DNA of 64,000 bases, taken from an uncultured Oscillospiraceae bacterium (GTDB lineage Bacteria; Bacillota; Clostridia; Oscillospirales; Ruminococcaceae). Position 1 is the first letter of the stretch; every line of letters begins with the position of its first letter. The stretch lies in the NCBI GenBank assembly GCA_910583935.1, contig CAJTZM010000001.1, forward strand, positions 124,001 to 188,000, written 5' to 3'. Of the stretch, positions 1-7,850 are shown in pieces. The notes under the pieces were generated by a model. It was not told the origin of the DNA. It searched no databases and saw only the letters and a program-made list of their open reading frames with translations. The position numbers and the translations under genes were made by a program.

Positions 1-285
1 CTGGAAGAGTTGCGGCCAAAACTAGTCTGTGTATCTGGAACTGTATCCAGCGCCCGGTTAGATGCAGTCGTAGCTTTTTTAACCCATTTGTCACGTGGAA
101 ATGCGCAGGAAATGATCCGGCAGGAGCGGGTGAAGGTAGATGGACAGGTGCGTACGGATATAGCTGGACAAGTACAGGTGCCAAGTCTATTATCCATTCG
201 TGGATATGGCAAATATGCGCTTCATTCTTTCTATGGGGTTTCGAAAAAAGGCCGGTTGCACATAAAGGCAGGGCATTATCAATAA
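1..285 (+). CDS. ylmH: YlmH-type S4 RNA-binding protein, C-terminal part
   Basis: The reading frame is open at the left edge (it starts with a Leu codon at base 1), so only the last 94 codons of the gene are present. The visible part is an S4 RNA-binding domain: an Arg-Leu-Asp start of the fold, the helix with the Ser-Arg-Gly-Asn-Ala pattern, then the 'RVKVDGQV' strand and a basic end. In Firmicutes this domain closes YlmH, a cell-division-associated protein implicated in rescue of stalled ribosomal nascent chains. It ends 11 bases before divIVA, the usual ylm-divIVA arrangement, which supports the assignment. The N-terminal domain lies outside the window and was not seen. Confidence 0.85.
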   Translation: MEELRPKLVCVSGTVSSARLDAVVAFLTHLSRGNAQEMIRQERVKVDGQVRTDIAGQVQVPSLLSIRGYGKYALHSFYGVSKKGRLHIKAGHYQ

Positions 286-296
286 GGAGTGGGATC

Positions 297-953
297 ATGC
301 TGAATGCACAGGAAATATTAGAGAAAAAATTTGAAAAATCAGCATTTGGATATCGGATTGACGAGGTGGAGGGATATCTTCAGGAAATTTCCGAAGCTTT
401 TGATAAAATGCAGAATGAAAAAATGCAAATGGAAAGAAAATTGGAGGTATTAGCGGAAAAAATAGAAGAGTATCGCGCAGATGAAGATAGTATGAGAGAT
501 GCCATTTTGGATGCACGTAAATTGGGCTCTTCGATCGTGAAGGATGCTCAACGGCAGGCGGATTCCATTTTATCAGATGCGAACGCCCAGTCCGCAAGGG
601 TAATCGACAGCATTCAAATGCGTGCGGAACGGGAAAAAATGAACCTTTCCCATCTGCAAAAAGAGGTGGCAACCTTCAAAAATCAGCTTTTGGCCTTGTA
701 TAAAAACCATTTAGAGCTGATCAGCTCCTTGCCAGAGAATATAAAAAAAGAAGCGTCAAATCCAGAGAAAGCAGCCGCTGTCCAGGAGGATATCCGCCAT
801 GAGCAGCCACATGAGCCGCCAGTACCGGCGCAGGATGCTTTGGATTTTGACGAGCCTGCTGTTTTGGAAGAAGAACCTGCACCAGCAGAGGAAAGAGAGT
901 CTCGATTTGGTCCTCTGCGCTTTGGCGCCGGATATGATTTGAAAAGAGACTGA
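297..953 (+). CDS. divIVA: DivIVA-family cell division/polarity protein
   Basis: This 218-residue protein begins with the DivIVA lipid-binding region (Phe17-Gly18-Tyr19-Arg20 followed by a Glu-Val-Glu-x-Tyr-Leu segment). It continues as a long coiled coil to about residue 150, and ends in a Pro/Glu-rich, probably disordered tail. DivIVA binds negatively curved membrane at septa and poles and recruits partners for division, chromosome placement in sporulation or wall growth. The start is ATG at 297 with an aaggagt ribosome binding site 8 bases upstream. It follows ylmH and precedes lspA, the common Firmicutes order. The acidic proline-rich tail after residue 150 is longer than in Bacillus DivIVA (about 164 residues) but is common in Clostridia. 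Confidence 0.92.
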   Translation: MLNAQEILEKKFEKSAFGYRIDEVEGYLQEISEAFDKMQNEKMQMERKLEVLAEKIEEYRADEDSMRDAILDARKLGSSIVKDAQRQADSILSDANAQSARVIDSIQMRAEREKMNLSHLQKEVATFKNQLLALYKNHLELISSLPENIKKEASNPEKAAAVQEDIRHEQPHEPPVPAQDALDFDEPAVLEEEPAPAEERESRFGPLRFGAGYDLKRD

Positions 954-995
954 TTAAAAGGATCTTCGGAAAATTCTGAACAGGAGGGGAAATAA

Positions 996-1187
996 ATGAA
1001 AATGCCCAATGTGCTCATACTGCCCTGTTCATGCATTTTCTCAGATAGAAAAAAACGAGTTGAAGCCATTCAGAAAGTAAATCATTGGAACGTAGAATAC
1101 GCCTGCTATCAAATGGGAATAAGAAATTGTGCAGATGTCTGTCTTTTAATGGAAAGTATGCAACAATGTGCTTTTTCCCTGTTGTAA
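996..1187 (+). CDS. Small cysteine-rich protein of unknown function (possible)
   Basis: A 63-codon ORF lies alone between divIVA and lspA. It has a very good ribosome binding site (aggagggg) about 6 bases before ATG 996, with a second in-frame ATG at 1002. The predicted peptide has six cysteines (residues 11, 13, 37, 45, 49 and 58), is slightly basic and has no clear membrane segment. I do not recognise a family. Many clostridia carry a TraR/DksA-type zinc-finger gene at this position, but the cysteine spacing here does not match a four-Cys DksA finger. It may be a real small protein, a translated leader for lspA, or a decayed gene. The RBS is the only solid support. Confidence 0.4.
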   Translation: MKMPNVLILPCSCIFSDRKKRVEAIQKVNHWNVEYACYQMGIRNCADVCLLMESMQQCAFSLL

Positions 1188-1220
1188 GGCGTTTTTATTT
1201 TGCTTTTAGGAGGAAAGTTT

Positions 1221-1715
1221 TTGGCTATAGGGATTTTCGTTTTCATTGCCGCCCTTGTTGGGATAGACCAGCTTTTTAAATATCTGATTATTACATATCT
1301 TGCGCCAATAGGATCGGTTCCATTGGTAGAGGGAATCTTTCATTTGACCTATGTAGAAAATTTTGGAGCAGCAGGAGGGATTTTACAGGGTAAACAGCTC
1401 TTTCTAATTATAGTGACCTCTGTTGTGATTATAGGGCTGCTGATTTTACTAATTTTAAAAAAAATTCCGGGACAGCTTCTTCCTTGGATGCTGGGTCTGG
1501 TGGTCGCGGGTGGAATCGGAAATCTGCTGGATCGAATTTTCCGAGGATTTGTCATAGATTATTTAGATTTTTGTTGGATTCATTATCCTGTTTTTAATTT
1601 TGCCGATTGCTGTGTTGTTATTGGCGTCTTTTTTATTGCGTTTTACATCCTTAGAAGCGAACGAAAGCAAGGGAAAAAAGCCGATTCTTCAACAGGTGAT
1701 ACAGATGGGATCTGA
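1221..1715 (+). CDS. lspA: Lipoprotein signal peptidase (signal peptidase II)
   Basis: A 164-residue polytopic membrane aspartyl protease that removes signal peptides from diacylated prolipoproteins. Four membrane segments are visible. The family's catalytic aspartates are present: Asp113 in the 'VIDYLDF' motif and Asp129 in 'FNFAD', together with the Gly-Asn-Leu-Leu-Asp-Arg motif just before. I place the start at TTG 1221, because a perfect aggagg (1208-1213) sits 7 bases upstream. An in-frame TTG at 1200 lies before that site and is not supported. The gene overlaps rluD by 11 bases, so the two are probably translationally coupled. lspA-rluD is a conserved neighbour pair. A DUF4358 lipoprotein elsewhere in the window would be a substrate. 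Confidence 0.95.
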   Translation: MAIGIFVFIAALVGIDQLFKYLIITYLAPIGSVPLVEGIFHLTYVENFGAAGGILQGKQLFLIIVTSVVIIGLLILLILKKIPGQLLPWMLGLVVAGGIGNLLDRIFRGFVIDYLDFCWIHYPVFNFADCCVVIGVFFIAFYILRSERKQGKKADSSTGDTDGI

Positions 1716-2643
1716 GGAAAAGGCATACTTTATTGTGCAGCCGGAAAGTGAAGGGATCCGAGCTGATCAGTTTTTGGTTCAGGCGGACCCGGCGCACACT
1801 CGTTCTTTTTGGCAAAAGCGTATTAAAAACGGTGAGGTTTTGGTAAACGGCCGGCCGATTTTAAAAAGTGTGCGCCTAAAGGGAGGCGACCAGATACAAT
1901 CTTACCTGCCGAAGCCAATGTCTGATTCTGCGCAGCCGGAGAATATCCCATTGGACATTCTTTATGAGGATGACAATTTACTGGTGGTCAATAAGCCGAA
2001 AGGGATGGTTGTACATCCCGCTCCGGGAAATTATACCGGAACTTTGGTAAACGGCCTGCTGTATCATTGTAAGGGAAGGCTTTCTGGGATTAACGGCGTG
2101 ATCCGGCCGGGAATCGTCCATCGCATTGATAAAGATACCAGCGGTCTCTTGATGGTTGCCAAAGAGGATTATGCGCATCAGTTTTTAGCGGCACAGATTC
2201 AGGCACATAGCTTTACCCGTGAGTATGAAGCGGTGGTTTACGGCTGTTTGAAACAGGAAAAGGGAACGGTGGACGCCCCGATCGGACGCAGTAAAAAGGA
2301 CCGCAAAAAAATGGCGGTAACTTATGAACATGCCAGAAATGCAGTTACTCACTATTCGTTACTAAAAGAATACAGAGATTTTACGCATATACGCTGCCGC
2401 CTGGAAACAGGGCGTACGCATCAAATACGCGTCCATATGTCCTATATTGGACATCCTATAGCCGGAGACCCGTTGTATGGTCCTCCCAAAGTAATTGGGT
2501 CGTTGCAAGGGCAATGTTTGCACGCCAAAAAAATTGGTTTTATCCACCCGGTGAGCAAGGAATATATGGAATTTGACAGTCCTTTGCCTGAATACTTCAT
2601 GCAGTTTTTAAAGGGACTGCCGCAAACAGACCAGATAGAATAG
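1705..2643 (+). CDS. rluD: RluD/YlyB-type large-subunit rRNA pseudouridine synthase
   Basis: A 312-residue RluA/RluD-family enzyme that isomerises uridines in 23S rRNA. An S4 RNA-binding domain occupies roughly residues 15-75. The catalytic domain follows, with the diagnostic 'HRIDKDTSG' motif in which Asp142 is the nucleophile, and the later 'RLETGRTHQIRVH' block. The frame is open further upstream inside lspA, but ATG 1705 gives the normal family length and the expected S4 start, so I use it. It is preceded by a weak caggtg site within lspA. Its overlap with lspA is typical of Firmicutes, where this protein is often called YlyB. Confidence 0.93.
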   Translation: MGSEEKAYFIVQPESEGIRADQFLVQADPAHTRSFWQKRIKNGEVLVNGRPILKSVRLKGGDQIQSYLPKPMSDSAQPENIPLDILYEDDNLLVVNKPKGMVVHPAPGNYTGTLVNGLLYHCKGRLSGINGVIRPGIVHRIDKDTSGLLMVAKEDYAHQFLAAQIQAHSFTREYEAVVYGCLKQEKGTVDAPIGRSKKDRKKMAVTYEHARNAVTHYSLLKEYRDFTHIRCRLETGRTHQIRVHMSYIGHPIAGDPLYGPPKVIGSLQGQCLHAKKIGFIHPVSKEYMEFDSPLPEYFMQFLKGLPQTDQIE

Positions 2644-2656
2644 AGGAGGAATTATT

Positions 2657-3460
2657 TTGGAAAACACTCTGTCGCGCTATTTAGTTGTAACAGATATTGA
2701 CGACACTCTTCTTCCGCATAAAGGGAAAATTCCAAAAAGAAATTTAGAGGCCATCCACCGTTTTCAGCAGAAGGGAGGAAAATTTACCTTTGCAACAGGA
2801 CGCTCTCATTACCATTGTACCTCGTTGTATCGCGACTTAAAAATCAATGTACCGTCCGCTCAAAATAATGGAGCTTATCTTTATGATTGCAGGACGCAGA
2901 CGGTGATGGAGCGCACCTTTGTTCCGCGTACCGCCAACGCTTATATTAAAGAGGCGTGCAAAGTTTTTCCGGATATGGCAGTAGGTGTATCTATGGAAGA
3001 CGACTTTAAGGTGATTTCTTCATTAGAAAGCTTGGAGCTGCAAAAAGAGCGGATTGACAGCCGTCTTTTATGCAAAATTGATGAGATTGGGCAGGATTGG
3101 TTCAAAATACTTTTTGTTCGGGCGCCGGAAAAAATGGACGAGCTGCATAAATGGATGGACGAGCATCCGCTGGAGGGAACCTATTACATCCATTCCAGCG
3201 CGGTGTTCTGTGAGATTATGGCAAATGGGGTGGACAAGGGCGAAGGGCTTCGCAAGCTTGCCCGCGTCATGAAGGTTGATATACAAAATACCTTTGCGAT
3301 TGGTGATTTTTATAACGATATAGATATGCTTAAGGCTGCAGGAACTTCGGTGGCGGTAGGGGATGGCTCACAGGATATTATTGATATGTGTGATATGGTA
3401 GTCGGCCCTTGCGCGGAAGGCGCAGTTGCCGATTTGATCGAATATATTGAACGTTTATAA
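2657..3460 (+). CDS. Cof-type HAD-superfamily hydrolase
   Basis: A 267-residue haloacid-dehalogenase-fold phosphatase of the Cof/YbiV (type IIB) group, acting in the cytosol on small phosphorylated metabolites, often sugar phosphates or flavin precursors. Motif I is 'DIDDT' (Asp13 nucleophile, Asp15 acid/base). Motif IV is 'GDFYND' near residues 216-221. A large cap domain lies between them. The start is TTG 2657 with gaggagga 8 bases upstream. It is followed after 18 bases by the transketolase pair, so a sugar-phosphate role is possible, but substrates in this family cannot be read from sequence. Confidence 0.85.
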   Translation: MENTLSRYLVVTDIDDTLLPHKGKIPKRNLEAIHRFQQKGGKFTFATGRSHYHCTSLYRDLKINVPSAQNNGAYLYDCRTQTVMERTFVPRTANAYIKEACKVFPDMAVGVSMEDDFKVISSLESLELQKERIDSRLLCKIDEIGQDWFKILFVRAPEKMDELHKWMDEHPLEGTYYIHSSAVFCEIMANGVDKGEGLRKLARVMKVDIQNTFAIGDFYNDIDMLKAAGTSVAVGDGSQDIIDMCDMVVGPCAEGAVADLIEYIERL

Positions 3461-3478
3461 TTTTCAGAGGAGGCGTTT

Positions 3479-4321
3479 ATGATGGAAGCAACATTCAAAC
3501 ATCAGCTGCAAAAAACTTCCGGTCAGGTTCGTCTGGGCGCGTTAGAGGCGGTTTATTCTGGAAAATCCGGACATCCTGGCGGGTCGCTATCGGTGGCTGA
3601 CATCCTGACCTATTTGTATTTTGCAGAAATGCGTGTAGATCCTCAAAATCCGCAGTGGCCGGAACGGGACCGCTTTGTGCTTTCAAAGGGCCACACCTGT
3701 CCCGCGCTTTATGCGGCGCTGGCTTTAAAGGGTTTTTTTCCGCTGGATGAGCTGAAAAAGTTTCGGCATCCAGGCGCTATGCTCCAGGGCCATCCGGATA
3801 TGAAGCACATTCCCGGTGTCGATATGTCTACCGGATCGTTAGGGCAGGGCTTGTCTGCCGCTTGCGGTATGGCGCTTGCCGGTAAGCTCGAACAAAAGAG
3901 CTATCGTGTTTATGCGGTAGCTGGTGACGGCGAGATTCAGGAAGGGCAAATTTGGGAGGCAGCGATGTTTGCAGGGCATCAGAAATTGGACAATCTGTGT
4001 TTGGTTGTGGACAACAATGGCCTTCAGATTGACGGCAGGGTAAATGAAATCTGTTCGCCTTATCCAATCGCTGAAAAATTTGCCGCTTTTGGTTTTCGTA
4101 CTCTTGAGGTGGATGGCCACGACTTTGAGGCTTTGGCAGATGCGTTTGAACAAGCCAAGCGGACAAAGGGCCAGCCGACGGTGATCGTTGCAAAAACGAT
4201 CAAAGGAAAGGATGTTTCCTTTATGTCCGATAACGTTGCATGGCATGGCGCTGCGCCGAATGAGGATCAATACAAAACAGCGGTCGCTGACATTGAAAAG
4301 GTTCTTGCAGGTTTGAAATAA
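3479..4321 (+). CDS. Transketolase, N-terminal (thiamine diphosphate-binding) subunit
   Basis: This 280-residue protein corresponds to the first half of a full-length transketolase. It carries the thiamine-diphosphate/Mg2+ motif (Gly-Asp-Gly at 149-151 through Asn-Asn at 179-180), the 'SKGHTCPALY' and 'GHPDMKHIPGVDMSTGSLGQ' catalytic stretches. It pairs with the next gene to transfer two-carbon ketol units between sugar phosphates in the non-oxidative pentose phosphate pathway. Two-gene transketolases are usual in anaerobic Firmicutes and archaea. The start is ATG 3479 (or the adjacent ATG 3482) after a strong gaggagg site. Confidence 0.92.
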   Translation: MMEATFKHQLQKTSGQVRLGALEAVYSGKSGHPGGSLSVADILTYLYFAEMRVDPQNPQWPERDRFVLSKGHTCPALYAALALKGFFPLDELKKFRHPGAMLQGHPDMKHIPGVDMSTGSLGQGLSAACGMALAGKLEQKSYRVYAVAGDGEIQEGQIWEAAMFAGHQKLDNLCLVVDNNGLQIDGRVNEICSPYPIAEKFAAFGFRTLEVDGHDFEALADAFEQAKRTKGQPTVIVAKTIKGKDVSFMSDNVAWHGAAPNEDQYKTAVADIEKVLAGLK

Positions 4322-4367
4322 AGATCCTGAAAGAGGTTTTACTTTTGGAAAAGAAAGGGTGTTCTAA

Positions 4368-5318
4368 ATGGCTCATTCGATCAAAAAAGCCACTCGTGAA
4401 AGTTATGGCGAGGCATTAGCTCTTCTGGCTGATGAAAATAAAGATATCGTTGTATTAGATGCGGATCTTTCTAAATCGACAAAAACGGATCTCTTTCACA
4501 AGAAAGCGCCGGAACGTTTTTTTGACTGCGGCATTGCCGAAGGAAATATGATCGGCGTTGCAGCGGGTCTTGCGGCTGCGGGGAAAATACCGTTTGCCTC
4601 TTCTTTCGCCATGTTTGCCGCCGGCCGGGCCTTTGAGCAAATTCGAAATTCGGTGGGGTATCCACATCTGAATGTAAAAATCTGCGCTACCCATGCCGGG
4701 ATCTCTGTAGGGGAAGACGGCGCTACTCATCAATGCTGTGAGGATGTTGGCTTAATGCGGACCATTCCTGGTATGGTTGTACTCAGCCCGGCAGACGATC
4801 TGGAAACCCGGGAAGCAGTCAAAGCCATTGCACAGTATAACGGTCCTGTTTATATGCGGTTGGGGAGATTGTCGGTTGAAAGCGTAAACGACCCTTCCAG
4901 CTATCGTTTTGAGATTGGAAAAGGCGTGACTCTGCGTGACGGAAAGGATGTAACAATTATCTCTACAGGGCTTATGGTCACCAGGTCTTTACAGGCGGCT
5001 GAGCAGCTGGAAAAAGAGGGGATATCTGTGCGCGTGTTGAATATTCACACCATAAAGCCTCTGGACCAGGAGCTTGTCGTTCGGGCGGCAAGAGAAACCG
5101 GAGCAATTGTTACAGCTGAGGAACACAGTGTAATCGGAGGGCTGGGAGAAGCGGTTTGTACGGTGGTTTGTGAGGAATATCCGGTCCCAGTTATTCGGGT
5201 GGGCGTTAATGATGTTTTTGGCAGCTCTGGGCCTGCTGAAAAAATGTTGGAATTCTATGGCCTTACTGCCGAAAATATCCGGCAAAAAGTCAAAGAAGTA
5301 CTGGCAAAGAAAAAATAG
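4368..5318 (+). CDS. Transketolase, C-terminal (pyrimidine-binding) subunit
   Basis: A 316-residue partner of the preceding gene. It holds the pyrimidine-binding domain of transketolase, with 'DCGIAEGNMIGVAAGLA' carrying the conserved Glu that activates thiamine diphosphate. The 'HAGISVGEDGATHQ' loop follows, then the C-terminal transketolase domain. The two subunits must assemble to make an active site. Only 46 bases separate the genes, so they form one transcription unit, which ends at the strong terminator at 5338-5400. Homologues are often annotated 'transketolase family protein'; a DXS-like activity is unlikely because a complete dxs is present at 14.0-15.9 kb. Confidence 0.92.
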   Translation: MAHSIKKATRESYGEALALLADENKDIVVLDADLSKSTKTDLFHKKAPERFFDCGIAEGNMIGVAAGLAAAGKIPFASSFAMFAAGRAFEQIRNSVGYPHLNVKICATHAGISVGEDGATHQCCEDVGLMRTIPGMVVLSPADDLETREAVKAIAQYNGPVYMRLGRLSVESVNDPSSYRFEIGKGVTLRDGKDVTIISTGLMVTRSLQAAEQLEKEGISVRVLNIHTIKPLDQELVVRAARETGAIVTAEEHSVIGGLGEAVCTVVCEEYPVPVIRVGVNDVFGSSGPAEKMLEFYGLTAENIRQKVKEVLAKKK

Positions 5319-5337
5319 TCTTTAAAGAAATCGATGC

Positions 5338-5400
5338 AAAACCCCTCCTGTCAGAGAAAAGCAATTGCCTTAATGGCTTTTCTCTGACAGGAGGGGTTTT
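5338..5400 (+). terminator. Very strong hairpin terminator after transketolase
   Basis: Two perfect 25-base arms (5338-5362 and 5376-5400) flank a 13-base loop. The downstream arm ends in tttt and the upstream arm begins with aaaa, so the structure could act on both strands. It closes the ylmH-to-transketolase run and isolates the spoIIIA genes that follow. From its end to the spoIIIAC start (5401-5600) I see no gene. Confidence 0.9.
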
Positions 5401-5600
5401 ATTGCGCACATTATCAGAATTTTTTGAGAAAGTTCTCAAATGGGAAGGACAGACATATCTATAGTGCATAGGACAAGTTTGTTGAGAGGACGATGGAAGA
5501 TGCGAAGATATGCCAAAACACCTGCGGAAAGGGCATGATAAAGGGTTTATATGTTGATTTTTCCATAGGATCAGCAGCTTTGAGCAGGGAGGAGAAAACG

Positions 5601-5798
5601 ATGGACGTAGATTTGATTTTTAAAATTGCCGCTATTGGGATTATTGTAGCGGTGCTTAACCAGGTACTGATCCGATCGGGCAGAGAGGAACAGGCAATGA
5701 TGACCACATTAGCAGGATTAATCGTGGTTCTGATGATGATTATCAATGAAATTAATACGCTGTTTGAAACGGTTAAAACCATTTTTGGACTGGGGTGA
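5601..5798 (+). CDS. spoIIIAC: Stage III sporulation protein AC
   Basis: A 65-residue protein with two membrane segments and the SpoIIIAC signature (Met-Asp-Val-Asp-Leu start, 'LIRSGREEQA' between the helices). SpoIIIAC is a small membrane subunit of the SpoIIIA-SpoIIQ channel made in the mother cell at engulfment. The start is ATG 5601, after gggagga 5587-5593. The frame is open back to 5493, but that extension has no plausible RBS and does not resemble the family. It is the first gene of this cluster here; the usual upstream spoIIIAA-AB are missing and lie at the other end of the window. No clear sigma-E promoter could be read in 5401-5600. Confidence 0.93.
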   Translation: MDVDLIFKIAAIGIIVAVLNQVLIRSGREEQAMMTTLAGLIVVLMMIINEINTLFETVKTIFGLG

Positions 5799-5803
5799 TC
5801 ATA

Positions 5804-6193
5804 ATGGAATGGGTCAGCGTTATTGGGATCGGGTTGATCGGGATGATTCTCTCAGTGATGATTCGGCAATATAAACCGGAATATGCTATTTTTATATCCC
5901 TTGCAGTAGGATTTCTGATTATTTGGAAATTATGTGAACAATTATTTCCGATTTTTGAGGAAATGAAAGAAATGTTGTCCGGTGCAAATTTATCAATGGA
6001 ATATATTGGGGTTTTAGCTAAAAGTCTGGGCATTTGCTATTTGACGCAGTTGGCAAGTGATGCTTGTCGGGATGCGGGAGAAACAGCCATCAGTTCAAAG
6101 GTAGAATTGGCAGGAAAAATTACTGTACTTTCCCTGGGTATGCCCTTGTTTGGAAAGCTTTTAGAGATTATAAAAAAATTGATTGTACAATAA
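5804..6193 (+). CDS. spoIIIAD: Stage III sporulation protein AD
   Basis: A 129-residue integral membrane protein homologous to SpoIIIAC, with about four hydrophobic helices and a central 'ANLSMEYIGVLAKSLGICYLTQLASDACRDAG' region typical of SpoIIIAD. It is thought to form, with AC and AE, the membrane core of the mother-cell side of the SpoIIIA transport complex. I chose ATG 5804, preceded by ggggtga (which includes the spoIIIAC stop), over the in-frame GTG at 5795. The genes are 5 bases apart, consistent with coupling. Confidence 0.93.
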   Translation: MEWVSVIGIGLIGMILSVMIRQYKPEYAIFISLAVGFLIIWKLCEQLFPIFEEMKEMLSGANLSMEYIGVLAKSLGICYLTQLASDACRDAGETAISSKVELAGKITVLSLGMPLFGKLLEIIKKLIVQ

Positions 6194-6205
6194 AGGATTC
6201 TAAAA

Positions 6206-7354
6206 ATGAGACAAAGGATACTAAGTATATTTTTTCTCTGTGTGTTTTTGTTTTCTGGTGTCGTGTGGGGGGAAGAATCGTCCGATGAAATGACTGACCA
6301 AAATCTGCAAGGACAGTTGGCAGCATCCGGCGCTGAGGAGCTCGCTTCACAGGTGCCGGATCAAACACAGGAAATCCTTGCACAGCTGGACTTAAATAAT
6401 TTGGATTATCGGCTGCTTTTGTCGTTAACGCCGAGTCAAATCTGGCAGGTATGTAAGGCTGCCTTTTCAAAAATGATTCGTGCGCCGCTTTTGCTATTGG
6501 GAATGCTGGTCGCAGTTATCCTGCTTTGCGCGGTAATGGATGCGCTGAAAATTGGATTCAACGCTAAAGGATTGGAGAAGGTATTTAACGGTGTTGCAGT
6601 ATTATGTTTAATTACCATTGTACTGGAACCGGTAACAGACTGTATCCAAAAAGCATCACAGGCTATTTTTCAGGGTTCCATGTTTATGAATGGATTTATT
6701 CCCGTATTTTGTGGAATATTGGCATCTGGAGGGCAGCCGGTTTCAGCTGGCGTATATCATCTTTTGCTTTTTGGTACTTCCCAGGTAGTTGGGCAGGCGG
6801 CTTCCCAAATTTTGGTACCATTGATCAGCATTTTTTTAGCATTTTGCTTTACTGGAGCCATTGTACCGGAATTGCATTTGGACCAGATTGGAAAAACTGT
6901 AAAAAAATTTGTAAACTGGGCGCTTGGCTTGCTGTTAACTATTTATGTAGGATTGTTGGGTATTCAAAGTATCGTGGCGGTCAGTGCGGATACAGTAACG
7001 GTGAAGACAGCGAAATTCGTGACCAGCAGCTTTGTACCGGTTATCGGCAGTGCTTTATCCGACGCGCTTGTCACAGCACAAGCGTGCTTAAAGCTCTTAA
7101 AAGCTTCGGTCGGCGTATATGGAATCTTAATTGCTGTCTTTACCTTTTTGCCACTGTTTGTAGAGATTATTTGTTGGTATTTGGCCATGCAGGCCGCCGC
7201 CTTTTTGGGACAGCTTATGGGAACGGGGAGTATTACAAAGGTCTTGGAGGGAACGGCATCAGCACTTGGACTTTTAATGTCCATCACTTTGCTTTTTGGA
7301 CTTTTATTTATTATCTCAACCACTGTGATGCTGGTTGTAGGGGCGGGGGGATAA
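6206..7354 (+). CDS. spoIIIAE: Stage III sporulation protein AE
   Basis: A 382-residue polytopic membrane protein. It has an N-terminal signal-like segment (residues 1-22), a hydrophilic stretch (about 23-80), then six or more hydrophobic helices, matching SpoIIIAE, the largest membrane subunit of the SpoIIIA complex. ATG 6206 starts 12 bases after the spoIIIAD stop. An RBS is hard to see, so translation may be coupled. The 'PVFCGILASGGQPVSAGVYH' and 'GLLTIYVGLLGIQS' segments are family-like. Expression in the mother cell under sigma-E is expected from the family, not shown here. Confidence 0.92.
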   Translation: MRQRILSIFFLCVFLFSGVVWGEESSDEMTDQNLQGQLAASGAEELASQVPDQTQEILAQLDLNNLDYRLLLSLTPSQIWQVCKAAFSKMIRAPLLLLGMLVAVILLCAVMDALKIGFNAKGLEKVFNGVAVLCLITIVLEPVTDCIQKASQAIFQGSMFMNGFIPVFCGILASGGQPVSAGVYHLLLFGTSQVVGQAASQILVPLISIFLAFCFTGAIVPELHLDQIGKTVKKFVNWALGLLLTIYVGLLGIQSIVAVSADTVTVKTAKFVTSSFVPVIGSALSDALVTAQACLKLLKASVGVYGILIAVFTFLPLFVEIICWYLAMQAAAFLGQLMGTGSITKVLEGTASALGLLMSITLLFGLLFIISTTVMLVVGAGG

Positions 7355-7355
7355 A

Positions 7356-7850
7356 ATGAATGCCATACGAATCTGGGCGGCAGCGGTCTGTGCTGCCGCT
7401 ATTGCGTCTTCCATCGCACAGATTGCCGTGCCGGACGGAAAGGTGCAAAAGGCAATGAGATGCGTTATAGGCCTGTTCTTCGTCTGCTGTGTTATCATGC
7501 CATTTGCGCAGGGCCTGCCGCCAATGTCTAGCGAAAAACTCCAGTGGGAGGAAGCTGCTTTTCTCGAGGTGACGGATGATTTATCGCAGGAATTGACCAA
7601 CCAAACGGCAAAGAGATTTGAAGAAAACGTTCGTCAGATTGTCCAGGATATGCTTTCTGCACAGCAAATCCCTGCGAAAAAAATAGAGGTTGACGTACAT
7701 GTTGGGGAAGATTCCAGCATATATATTAACAGTCTGAAGATTCAAATATCAAAGGGAGAAGAAGAGAATATTGAACAAATCTCTCAAATCGTACAAAAAG
7801 AAACAGGAATTACGCCTGAAGTTTGGGCAGAAGGAGAGGAAGTGCTATGA
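7356..7850 (+). CDS. spoIIIAF: Stage III sporulation protein AF
   Basis: A 164-residue protein with two N-terminal membrane segments (about residues 5-25 and 32-50) and a C-terminal soluble domain with the ring-forming-motif-like pattern shared by SpoIIIAF/AG. It belongs to the channel linking mother cell and forespore. It starts one base after spoIIIAE ends and overlaps spoIIIAG by 4 bases (ATGA), so the run is clearly one operon. It is somewhat shorter than the 206-residue Bacillus protein, as is common in Clostridia. Confidence 0.88.
   Translation: MNAIRIWAAAVCAAAIASSIAQIAVPDGKVQKAMRCVIGLFFVCCVIMPFAQGLPPMSSEKLQWEEAAFLEVTDDLSQELTNQTAKRFEENVRQIVQDMLSAQQIPAKKIEVDVHVGEDSSIYINSLKIQISKGEEENIEQISQIVQKETGITPEVWAEGEEVL

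Noticed and set aside
5493..5600. Upstream extension of spoIIIAC in frame from ATG 5493
   Set aside because: No family similarity, RBS only 3 bases away, and the real start at 5601 has gggagga at good spacing.
6604..7359. 251-codon frame inside spoIIIAE (+1 frame)
   Set aside because: A shadow of the SpoIIIAE coding region; composition is unlike a protein family and has no RBS.
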